From JAUVKA01 sp964465145 (GTDB lineage: Bacteria; Bacteroidota; Bacteroidia; Bacteroidales; UBA12481), in assembly GCA_964465145.1 (NCBI GenBank), contig CAYXJR010000048.1, positions 1 through 36,242 on the forward strand: a stretch of 36,242 nucleotides of DNA, read 5' to 3'. The first letter of the stretch is position 1; every line of letters begins with the position of its first letter. The position numbers were made by a program, and so were the translations under genes. This document shows, piece by piece, positions 1-7,348 of this stretch. Below the pieces are notes generated by a model that had not been told where the DNA came from, searched no databases, and saw nothing but the letters and a program-made list of their open reading frames with translations.

Positions 1-75
1 TACAGTCTATTCAATACTAAGAACTTATGGAGCGTAATTTCCAAGTTGGGTTAAAAACCCTTATGGTTGTTGAGA

Positions 76-262
76 TGCGGGTTGCGGGTTGCGGGATGCG
101 GGATGCGGGTTGCGGGATGCGGAATGCGGGTTGCGGGATGCGGGTTGCGGGATGCGGGTTGCAGGTTGCGGGATGCGGAATGCGGAATGCGGGTTGCGGG
201 TTGCGGGATGCGGAATGCGGGATGCGGGATGCGGGATGCGGAATGCAGGTTCCCCGTTCCCC
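76..262. repeat. Heptanucleotide tandem repeat tract
   Basis: Twenty-five consecutive 7-bp units of the form TGCGGGW run in perfect phase from 76 to 250, with variants TGCGGGT, TGCGGGA, TGCGGAA and TGCAGGT. Two units of a second heptad (TTCCCCG, TTCCCC) follow directly at 250-262. Because 7 is not a multiple of 3, every forward frame reads the same repetitive peptide (MRVAGCG-like), which explains the open frames here; I do not regard them as genes. The role is unknown. Copy number probably varies between strains and may be collapsed in the assembly. Confidence 0.93.
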
Positions 263-720
263 TTTTAAGAACTCAATTAAAATTAACTTCTCCGTTTGGA
301 GTGAGCATATTTCGGTACAGCGATAGCATAAAGTTAACGGATGATCTGATCATTTTAAAAGGGTTTTATTCATCTAAAATTCTATTCTCATTTTCAATAA
401 ATTTATCTGATTGATATTTTCTATTAGTCTAAGGCTTAATTATTCGGTAAAAGGTAGGTGTCAATTTACCCCTAACCGTGATCACATCAAATTATAATAC
501 CAACAGTTCCAAAATCTGAAATTTTCCGGCCAGAATTTTTTTAAGGGTCTGTACCCCCTTATTGGTAGGTGTTTTTGTTTAAAATAAAGTTGGTGTTTTT
601 CTACCAGGAAAATTGCCAGTGATAAGTAAAACAAGGATACCCACACAACGAAACCACTTAATCTCATCACCAACCTTCATTTGGTTTGATTATCAGAGGT
701 AATCTTTCAACTCTGGCACC
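263..720. other. Intergenic, no gene recognised
   Basis: AT-rich sequence between the heptad tract and the PKD lipoprotein. A 63-codon open frame lies on the minus strand at 482-673, with a hydrophobic start followed by a basic/aromatic tail. It has no recognisable family and no clear context, so it is not called. I see no RNA gene or convincing terminator. Confidence 0.5.
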
Positions 721-1332
721 CTATTTTTTTTTGATGGCATACCAGTTTCCAAAATGCATTCCATCAACAAAGAAATCTCCGGTAATAAAATCGTGATCCG
801 CATTAACCGTCCCTTTAAAGGCAAATTTGCTCCCTTGATCTATTGCCTCAATTGTTACTGAAGTACCGGTAATTTTGCTCGCAGATGTTAAGGGTAAAGA
901 AGAAAATCCCTCCATAAGTTCCATTGATCCCGTTATTCCTCCGCTAACATTATGAACAAGATTCAATGATCCGTGATAAGGATCAAAGTATGTAAAAGTA
1001 CTTGACCATTTTCCTGTCAAAGAGGGCAGAATCGCGATCATTTGTGAGGTTGAGTTGGTTCCCCCTTCGCCCTCTGCGGTTAAGGTCACTGTATAGGTTC
1101 CTTGCTTCCCGAAAGCATGACTGGGATTCTCAGCACTTGAAACAGAGTCATCGCCAAAATCCCAGATAAAGGATGCAGCATCAGTCGATTGATTACTGAA
1201 GTTAACTGTGTCGAGAGCGAGAGGACTACTTTTGTCCATGGTAAAAGCTGCCACTGGTTTGGGCCCTTTATTGCAGCCAAGAAGCAAAAGGAAACATAAA
1301 GATAACGTGACGAGGTAATAATACTTTTTCAT
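721..1332 (-). CDS. PKD-domain lipoprotein
   Basis: 203-residue predicted lipoprotein. The N-terminus has a short basic start, a hydrophobic stretch and a lipobox ending LLLLGC, so Cys20 should be lipidated. Residues about 28-102 form a PKD domain: the FIWDFGDD core and the NPSHAFGKQGTYTVTL strand are diagnostic. PKD domains are immunoglobulin-like modules for adhesion or binding on extracellular proteins. The C-terminal 100 residues (from LTGKWSSTF) look like a small beta-barrel that often follows PKD in Bacteroidota lipoproteins, but I cannot name it. The gene stands alone, facing away from the Mut7-C gene. The specific ligand is unknown, and a link to the pectin locus is not supported. Confidence 0.85.
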   Translation of the reverse strand: MKKYYYLVTLSLCFLLLLGCNKGPKPVAAFTMDKSSPLALDTVNFSNQSTDAASFIWDFGDDSVSSAENPSHAFGKQGTYTVTLTAEGEGGTNSTSQMIAILPSLTGKWSSTFTYFDPYHGSLNLVHNVSGGITGSMELMEGFSSLPLTSASKITGTSVTIEAIDQGSKFAFKGTVNADHDFITGDFFVDGMHFGNWYAIKKK

Positions 1333-1695
1333 GATTCTTAGATTATTCTCAATTCCAACATCCGGAATTGTAGCGAAGTTATGAAATTAAACTAGATGTT
1401 CTTCGGACAATAGGCCGCCCATTCTGGGTTCTGTCGCATCTGTGAAGCAAAAACTTAAGATCACCACAGATATTCAATATTAGCCAGCCAAGGAACAGAA
1501 TGAATTAAACGGAGTTATCCGGTTATTTTTTGGGGATGGTTGTATGTGTCCGGTTTATTGGGGTAAAGAACTCGGGTAAAGCTGGAAAAAACAGAAATGT
1601 TGACCAGTCCCTGCCGTTTTGAGTTTAACCAGTTCCCGATAGGGTTGCTTAACACTGGTTGAGAATTCTCTGAAGCCTCATCTTGGTTGAAGTTA

Positions 1696-1768
1696 GGGTG
1701 GTCAATTAATTCCGGCAGCCATTGACAAACTGGATCGGCGGGGAGGTGGTCAGAAAGGTCCGGCGGAG
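1696..1768 (+). repeat. Dispersed intergenic repeat, copy 1
   Basis: A 72-73 bp block that recurs at 32894-32965 in the same orientation, with roughly 84% identity by eye. The shared cores are CAATTAATTCCGG, GGATCGGCGG and GGTCAGAAAGGTCCGGCGGA. One single-base indel separates the copies. It carries no ORF. It sits about 50 bp before a TTCCCTG-type heptad tract, whereas copy 2 directly follows one. It may be a non-autonomous mobile or REP-like element, or remnant; no terminal inverted repeats or target duplication were found. Confidence 0.75.
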
Positions 1769-1815
1769 ATTGGCTTTTTGAGCGGTTTGTCCAGGATACA
1801 GGGAAGGAAAAAAAA

Positions 1816-1850
1816 CTCCCCGCTCCCCGTTCCCTGTTCCCCGTTCCCTG
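1816..1850. repeat. Heptanucleotide tandem repeat (5 units)
   Basis: Five contiguous 7-bp units: CTCCCCG, CTCCCCG, TTCCCTG, TTCCCCG, TTCCCTG. This is the same heptad family as at 250-262 and 32867-32894. It is non-coding and lies about 50 bp after dispersed repeat copy 1. Confidence 0.9.
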
Positions 1851-1953
1851 GTTAACTGAGCGCTGAATAAACGCTGCGATTTGTTATAGGGTTTGTTTAG
1901 ATTTATACGAATATTTGTTACTATTTCTGTGACAAAACCAGAAATAAAAAGCT

Positions 1954-2697
1954 ATGAACTCCGCCTGGTTTCGTTTTTATGAAGAATTGAATGAGTACCT
2001 GCCTCAAGAAAAGCGCAAGTTTTGGTTTGAATATCCCCTTTCGGGTGCCATTTCCATACAGGAGGTATTCAACTCAATGGAAATTCCTGCCGATGAAATT
2101 GATTTGATCTTAGCTAATGAGCAATCCAAAGGGCTTGATTATTTGCTGCATGACGGCGACCGGATATCGGTGTACCCTGTGTTCGAACTGTTCGATATTT
2201 CAGGTGTCAGCCGGGTAAGGGGAAAGCCGCTGCGAAATCCAAAGTTTATATGCGATGTCCATTTAGGGCGGTTGTGCAAATACCTGCGAATGCTTGGATG
2301 GGATACCTTGTATTCGAACCAATATACCCCGGATGAGATAATTGCCATTTCACGCCATGAAAAACAAATTATTCTCTCGCGGAGTTATCAATTGACCAGG
2401 CATAAGGAGGTAACTCATTCTTATTGGATCTGGTCACCAGATCCTTTGGAACAGATAAAAGACCTGATCAATAAGCTGGATCTGTCAAAACTGGCTGATC
2501 CTTTAACCCGTTGCCTGAACTGTAATCACAGGATCGTTCCGGTTGAGAAACAGGAAATTCTTCACCGGCTGCAAGCCCAGACAGCAAAGTATTTCAATGA
2601 ATTTTTCAGCTGCCCGTCCTGTGATCAGGTCTTCTGGAAAGGTTCGCATTATGAAAATATGATGGATTTTATCCGTCATTCCATTCTGGATTTTTAA
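1954..2697 (+). CDS. Mut7-C RNase (PIN-like) protein with ubiquitin-like N-terminus
   Basis: 247 residues. The N-terminal ~80 residues match the ubiquitin-like domain found ahead of Mut7-C domains. Residues ~97-240 are the Mut7-C domain, a PIN-fold putative RNase: KFICDVHLGRLCKYLRMLGW carries the first acidic residue (Asp101) and the LRxLG signature. Two CxxC pairs (Cys187/Cys190 and Cys220/Cys223) form the usual C-terminal zinc ribbon. The common LTRD motif that supplies another acidic residue reads LSRS here (Ser144), so the active site may be altered. The ATG at 1954 gives the family's normal length. Monocistronic by context. The family assignment is firm; the RNA target is unknown. Confidence 0.85.
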   Translation: MNSAWFRFYEELNEYLPQEKRKFWFEYPLSGAISIQEVFNSMEIPADEIDLILANEQSKGLDYLLHDGDRISVYPVFELFDISGVSRVRGKPLRNPKFICDVHLGRLCKYLRMLGWDTLYSNQYTPDEIIAISRHEKQIILSRSYQLTRHKEVTHSYWIWSPDPLEQIKDLINKLDLSKLADPLTRCLNCNHRIVPVEKQEILHRLQAQTAKYFNEFFSCPSCDQVFWKGSHYENMMDFIRHSILDF

Positions 2698-2854
2698 CCC
2701 CTCCATTGATTCTGACAACCTCCGTCCGTTTTAATCATACCTGCCCCTGTTCAGATTGGCGTAGGGCGGAGAGTGGTAATTTATAACGGTTATTCCACTC
2801 AGGTGTAAATCAAACAAATCAAATATAACTATTTTACTATTTTTGATTAAAATT

Positions 2855-5800
2855 ATGAGCTGCAATAGATTCTATAAAATAGTTAACAGGCGGGGAATCC
2901 ATAGGATAAATTTATTAATTACACTTATTGGTTTGTTGCTTTGGGCCCGGAATCCTGATGCCGCTTTTGCACAATCCGACCTTAGTTTTGACATTTTCCT
3001 GCAGGAGGACGGTTTGCCAAACAACCAGGTTCAGTGCATTTATCAGGATAAAAAAGGCTGGATGTGGATTGGCACAAGCCAGGGTTTAAGCAGGTTCGAT
3101 GGGTATTCGTTTCATAATTTTTTGCCAGATCCCAATAATTATGCAAGCCTGAAAGGCAACCTCATACGTGTCATCAAGGAAATCCGGAACGGCAACATGC
3201 TGGTGGGTACAGAAAATGGCGGATTAAATGTCTTCGACCGTAAAAAAGAAAAGTTTTTACACCCCTTAGACACCTGCAAGGAGTTGAATTATATTAATTT
3301 TTCGGTAAATGATATAGAGGAAGATGCAAAAGGAAATCTGTGGATCGGCACGGATTTTAATATCATAATCATGGATAACGCAGGGAAGGTCAAAACGCTG
3401 GATCCGATTGCTAAAGCAGGATCTGAAGAATTTGCCGGGAACTATGTCCGGATCGTCCAGTTTGACGCACAAGGGAAATTATGGATAGGAACGGATAACG
3501 GGGTTTTTCTCTATCATCCGGCGAATAATTTAATTGAGCAGTTTGAACTTCCTTTTGCCGAAGACCAGAGCCGTGAAATATGGGAGATTTATCTTGACGA
3601 TGAAGGGTTAATATGGATTGGGACCTATTCATCCGGACTTTTTACGGTTGAAGCTGAAACTCTTGAAATAATGCAGATTACACTGGATCCGGAGGAAGCA
3701 AGAACGGAAACGGTTCGTTCAATTTCAAAAGGGATTTTCGGGGAATTTTGGATTGGAACCCGCGGTGGATTATATGTATATTCAAAAACTAAAGGTGTTG
3801 TGGGGTTTTTCAGGCACGATGAAAGAGAACCACGCAGCCTTTCCAACAACTCAGTGCTTTCGATCTTTCACGATTCAAAAGGTGATACCTGGATAGGAAC
3901 ACGTCGCGGATTAAACCTGCTTGCAAAAAGCAAACAGGTATTTCGCAATTTTGGTGCAATGCCTGGGAACAACCGCTATCTCAATAGTTCGATCGTTTAT
4001 CAAATCCGTATCGATCCCACCGGAAAAATATGGATCGGAACAGAGGATGGGGGTATCAACATTTATGATCCACGAACAGCTACCTATGAATACCTCACGA
4101 CAAATCAGAAAAGAGGATTTGCTATCTCACAAAACTGTATCAAGTCTTTTCTCGATGATGAAAAAGGAAATTTATGGGTGGGAACATTTTTGGGAGGCCT
4201 CGATATAATTGATCTGGACACCCGTAAAGTTACCAATCACAAACACAACCCGGAAATTCCAGGGAGTATTTCCGATAATCGTGTCTGGGATATTTGTTTG
4301 GACAAACACAAAAACATTTGGATTGCCAGCTCAAAAGGACTCGATAAATATCTGCCGCAAACCAACAGTTTCCGGCATTTTGCACAGGTGAACGGAAGTG
4401 AGATGCTGTCATGGATAGAATGCGATTCGCGCGGCAATTTATGGATGGGGAGCACTGATGAACTCATTGTTTTCAATCCCAATGACAACTCCATTGCCCG
4501 TTTCAGTGAATACACACAATCTATGTTGGAAGACTCAAAGAACAGGATCTGGATTGCCACCTCTGACAAGGGAATCGCCATTTACCACGCAGAAAGCGGT
4601 CCGTTAAAGTATTTCAATGAAAATAATGGCCTGAGTAATAATCATGCCCTTTGTATTCTCGAGGACAGTGAAAACCAATTGTGGATAAGTACCACAAATG
4701 GGCTTTCGAGGTTCAATCCGGAAAATGAGGTGTTTCATAATTTCACAATCAAGGACGGATTGGGAAGCAACCAGTTTTGTTACGGAGCGGCCGGTAAAAC
4801 TCCCGAGGGGAAATTTCTCTTTGGCTCTGTTTCAGGATTCATCATTTTCGATCCATCAGAAATTGTTCCCGAAGATGTTGAGGTTCCCATTGTGTTGACC
4901 GACCTTAAAATATTCAATAAAACGGTACCGGTCTCGGATGAGAAAAATGCAGTCTTGGCGCAGAGTATTTCGGAGACCCGCAATCTGGTCCTGAATTTTG
5001 ACCAAAATGTGTTTACTGTCGAATTTGCGGCATTGAATTACGTCAACAGCGAGAATAACCTGTATTCATATAAACTTGATGGATTTAACAAAGATTGGGT
5101 TGAACCGGGCAAATATCGCTCAGCTACGTATACAAACCTTAATCCGGGAGATTACACCCTCAGGATTAAAAGGGTGGTACCCGGTATTCCTGAAGGAGGC
5201 AAGGAGCTTCAACTTGCCATTACCATTCTGCCCCCGTATTGGAAAACCATATGGTTTTTGGCCTTAATTTTTGGCTTAGTTTTAGCGTCGGTTTACGTGT
5301 TGGTTGTATTTTTTATTAACCGCGAAAAAATCAAGAATCAACTTGTAATTGAAAGGGTGAACGCCAGGAAATTGCACGAACTTGACATGCTGAAAATAAG
5401 GTTCTTTACCAACATATCCCATGAAATCAGAACACCTTTATCGTTGATTCTCGGGCCACTGGAGAAAATGCTGAATAAAAAGGTTGATTCTAATGAAGTT
5501 AAGGAAAATCTTAAAATGATGCAACGCAATGCCATCAGCCTCAACAATCTGGTAAACCAATTACTCGATTTCAGGAAACTGCAGACCAGTAATTTAAAAA
5601 TGAATTTAACGGAAGCAGATCTTGTTGAGTTTATTCGGAATATTGTCAACTCCTTCAAAAATTTTGCGATCGAAAAGCAGGTAAATCTCAAATTTATCAC
5701 GCTCAAAAAAAGATTATTCGTGAGTTTCGATCCCGACATAATAGAAAAAATTCTGAACAACCTTTTGTCCAATGCCTTCAAGTTTACAGAACCAGGAGGG

Positions 5801-6976
5801 AACATTACGATTAGTCTGTCCTTGATTTTTGACACGAATGATGATGATTTTTCGGGGGAAGAAAAAGAAAAACAATTTGTTGAAATAAGTGTCAAGGATA
5901 CTGGTGTGGGTATCAGCGAGAGCAATCTCAATAAAATCTTTAACCGCTTCTTTCAGGCCAGTCACGAAAAAGATCATTCGGGTGTTGGTATCGGACTGGC
6001 ACTCGTGAAAGAACTGGTTAGCCTGCACAAAGGGAAAATATTCGTTACCAGTAAGCCTGGCAAAGGAACAAAATTTACAATTCATATACCTCACTTCAGG
6101 TCGGTTGCAGAATTCATCGAAGAGCCGGCAGACTATCGGTCTGGCCAAGCTGGCTTGTTGTCTTCCAATAATCTTTTAACCGATGAAACAGGCGATAATT
6201 TGCATTCGAGAATAATGCTCATTGTAGACGACAATCCCGATATGCGTCAATTTATTGTTGGGAATTTCAGCGAAGGTTTTAAAACACTGGAGGCCAGAAA
6301 TGGGGAAGAAGGATGGGATTTAGCGCTGAAAACCGTCCCTGATATAATTATCAGTGATATTTTAATGCCGGATGTAGATGGCTACGAGCTGTGTAAGCGC
6401 CTGAAAAATGACGAACGAACATCGCATATCCCAGTTTTATTGCTTACTGCGCTGCATTCAAAGGATCATGAATTAAAAGGCCTGACAACCGGTGCCGACG
6501 ATTATATAACCAAGCCGTTCGATTTGTCTGTTTTACAGGCCAAGGTGGAGAACATGCTTTCCATTCGCGACTCACTGAGGGAAAAATATGCCAGAACAAT
6601 GATCCTGGAACCTACTAAGGTTGTTCTGACCTCCCCGGATGAAATGTTTCTTAAGAAAGCCATTGAAGTGATTGAGAGGAACATATCCGACAGCAATCTG
6701 GATATCGAGAATTTTGCAGTCAAAGTGGGTGTAAGCAGGATGCAATTATACCGGAAGCTGCATGCACTTACCAACATGACCGTGAAAGAATTCATACGCC
6801 ATATCCGTTTAAAAAGGGCGGCACAGATGCTGGTACAGCACAAATTAAACATTTCGGAAGTGGCATATAAGGTAGGTTTTAAAGACTTGTCACACTTCAG
6901 AAAATGCTTTAAACAAGAATTCGGGATGAGCGCCACCGAATATCTAAACAGCACCCTTAATAAACATGTTAACTGA
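2855..6976 (+). CDS. Hybrid two-component system regulator (HTCS) of the pectin locus
   Basis: One-protein signalling system typical of Bacteroidota polysaccharide loci. I prefer the ATG at 2855 (1373 aa) to the in-frame TTG at 2843. Order: signal peptide; many WIGT-type propeller repeats (~40-700) forming the periplasmic sensor; Y_Y_Y domain (~715-785); membrane helix (~795-818); histidine kinase with His856 in SHEIRTP; ATPase with NLLSNAFKF, DTGVGI and GVGIGLAL; receiver domain with VDDN, phosphoacceptor Asp1168 in SDILMPD and the KPFD lysine; C-terminal AraC-type helix-turn-helix (~1280-1365). All catalytic motifs are present. It lies directly upstream of the susC/susD operon in the same direction, so it most likely binds a pectin-derived oligomer and activates that operon. 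The exact ligand cannot be read from the sequence. Confidence 0.96.
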   Translation: MSCNRFYKIVNRRGIHRINLLITLIGLLLWARNPDAAFAQSDLSFDIFLQEDGLPNNQVQCIYQDKKGWMWIGTSQGLSRFDGYSFHNFLPDPNNYASLKGNLIRVIKEIRNGNMLVGTENGGLNVFDRKKEKFLHPLDTCKELNYINFSVNDIEEDAKGNLWIGTDFNIIIMDNAGKVKTLDPIAKAGSEEFAGNYVRIVQFDAQGKLWIGTDNGVFLYHPANNLIEQFELPFAEDQSREIWEIYLDDEGLIWIGTYSSGLFTVEAETLEIMQITLDPEEARTETVRSISKGIFGEFWIGTRGGLYVYSKTKGVVGFFRHDEREPRSLSNNSVLSIFHDSKGDTWIGTRRGLNLLAKSKQVFRNFGAMPGNNRYLNSSIVYQIRIDPTGKIWIGTEDGGINIYDPRTATYEYLTTNQKRGFAISQNCIKSFLDDEKGNLWVGTFLGGLDIIDLDTRKVTNHKHNPEIPGSISDNRVWDICLDKHKNIWIASSKGLDKYLPQTNSFRHFAQVNGSEMLSWIECDSRGNLWMGSTDELIVFNPNDNSIARFSEYTQSMLEDSKNRIWIATSDKGIAIYHAESGPLKYFNENNGLSNNHALCILEDSENQLWISTTNGLSRFNPENEVFHNFTIKDGLGSNQFCYGAAGKTPEGKFLFGSVSGFIIFDPSEIVPEDVEVPIVLTDLKIFNKTVPVSDEKNAVLAQSISETRNLVLNFDQNVFTVEFAALNYVNSENNLYSYKLDGFNKDWVEPGKYRSATYTNLNPGDYTLRIKRVVPGIPEGGKELQLAITILPPYWKTIWFLALIFGLVLASVYVLVVFFINREKIKNQLVIERVNARKLHELDMLKIRFFTNISHEIRTPLSLILGPLEKMLNKKVDSNEVKENLKMMQRNAISLNNLVNQLLDFRKLQTSNLKMNLTEADLVEFIRNIVNSFKNFAIEKQVNLKFITLKKRLFVSFDPDIIEKILNNLLSNAFKFTEPGGNITISLSLIFDTNDDDFSGEEKEKQFVEISVKDTGVGISESNLNKIFNRFFQASHEKDHSGVGIGLALVKELVSLHKGKIFVTSKPGKGTKFTIHIPHFRSVAEFIEEPADYRSGQAGLLSSNNLLTDETGDNLHSRIMLIVDDNPDMRQFIVGNFSEGFKTLEARNGEEGWDLALKTVPDIIISDILMPDVDGYELCKRLKNDERTSHIPVLLLTALHSKDHELKGLTTGADDYITKPFDLSVLQAKVENMLSIRDSLREKYARTMILEPTKVVLTSPDEMFLKKAIEVIERNISDSNLDIENFAVKVGVSRMQLYRKLHALTNMTVKEFIRHIRLKRAAQMLVQHKLNISEVAYKVGFKDLSHFRKCFKQEFGMSATEYLNSTLNKHVN

Positions 6977-7060
6977 TTCTAATTTATTTGTCTGTAACCA
7001 AACTACACAGGTCAATTAAATCGAACCAGAGCCGTCAATTGATCTTTAAGGCTGGAGAAC

Positions 7061-7120
7061 TTTCCCGCTGTTTGGGAAATATTTCCCTGTTCTGGGAACT
7101 ATTATGTGGAATCTGGGAAA
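7061..7120. promoter_or_regulatory. Candidate HTCS operator: phased GGGAA half-sites
   Basis: Direct GGGAA sites start at 7074, 7094 and 7115 (20- and 21-bp steps), each preceded by T. Inverted TTTCCC sites start at 7061 and 7082 (21 bp apart). Positions 7074-7087 form a perfect 14-bp palindrome, GGGAAATATTTCCC. Two-helical-turn phasing fits an AraC-type dimer or oligomer bound on one DNA face. The array sits between the HTCS gene and susC, where such regulators act. Assignment to this HTCS is inference. Confidence 0.5.
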
Positions 7121-7175
7121 TTTTATGACTGTATTTATGCTGGTTTGAACTAACTTGGATTAAAATACCTGGCCT

Positions 7176-7280
7176 ATGGCAGAGACAAACCAAAAACTGA
7201 AACGAGCCAACCGGATTATTATTACGGTTGCGCTTTTTTTGGTGGTTGCCCTATTCATCTTACTGTATATCATTCTTTAA
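7176..7280 (+). CDS. Small single-pass membrane protein (34 aa), hypothetical
   Basis: ATG at 7176, TAA at 7278-7280. The predicted peptide has a polar, positively charged start (MAETNQKLKRANR) followed by about 20 strongly hydrophobic residues to the end. This charge pattern predicts an inner-membrane helix with a cytoplasmic N-terminus. It lies 68 bp before susC and just after the candidate operator, so it would be the first gene of the operon. I recognise no family. The clean basic-then-hydrophobic architecture and position favour a real microprotein, but chance cannot be excluded at this length. Confidence 0.4.
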   Translation: MAETNQKLKRANRIIITVALFLVVALFILLYIIL

Positions 7281-7348
7281 TGATTATTAATAGAATTAAT
7301 ATCCCGGCATTGCGCCGTGGTGAAAATATAATCGTAAACTAAACAAGT

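Larger units (their letters stand above)
1333..1953. other. Long intergenic region with dispersed repeat and heptads
   Basis: About 620 bp between divergent genes with no credible coding frame. It holds one copy of a dispersed repeat (1696-1768) and a five-unit heptad tract (1816-1850), both listed separately. The rest should contain the promoters of the PKD lipoprotein (-) and the Mut7-C gene (+), but I could not identify either. Confidence 0.6.

Noticed and set aside
27..414. Open frames of ~100 codons over the heptad repeat
   Set aside because: They are produced by the 7-bp repeat, read the same peptide in all frames, and have no conserved flank or start context.
482..673. 63-codon minus-strand ORF with a hydrophobic start
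   Set aside because: No family, no neighbour support and an odd aromatic/basic tail; chance in AT-rich DNA is as likely.
1696..1768. Dispersed repeat as an insertion sequence
   Set aside because: No transposase frame, terminal inverted repeats or target-site duplication; kept only as a repeat.
2699..2790. CTCCGTCC ... GGGCGGAG inverted repeat between the Mut7-C and HTCS genes
   Set aside because: Stem is imperfect with a long loop and no T tract, so I do not call a terminator.
2838..2845. TATTTTTG resembling a -7 promoter box before the HTCS gene
   Set aside because: Only 10 bp from the ATG at 2855, leaving almost no leader, and no -33 element; probably chance.
4209..6954. Many opposite-strand and out-of-frame ORFs inside the HTCS gene
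   Set aside because: They shadow a well-supported coding frame with all expected domains.
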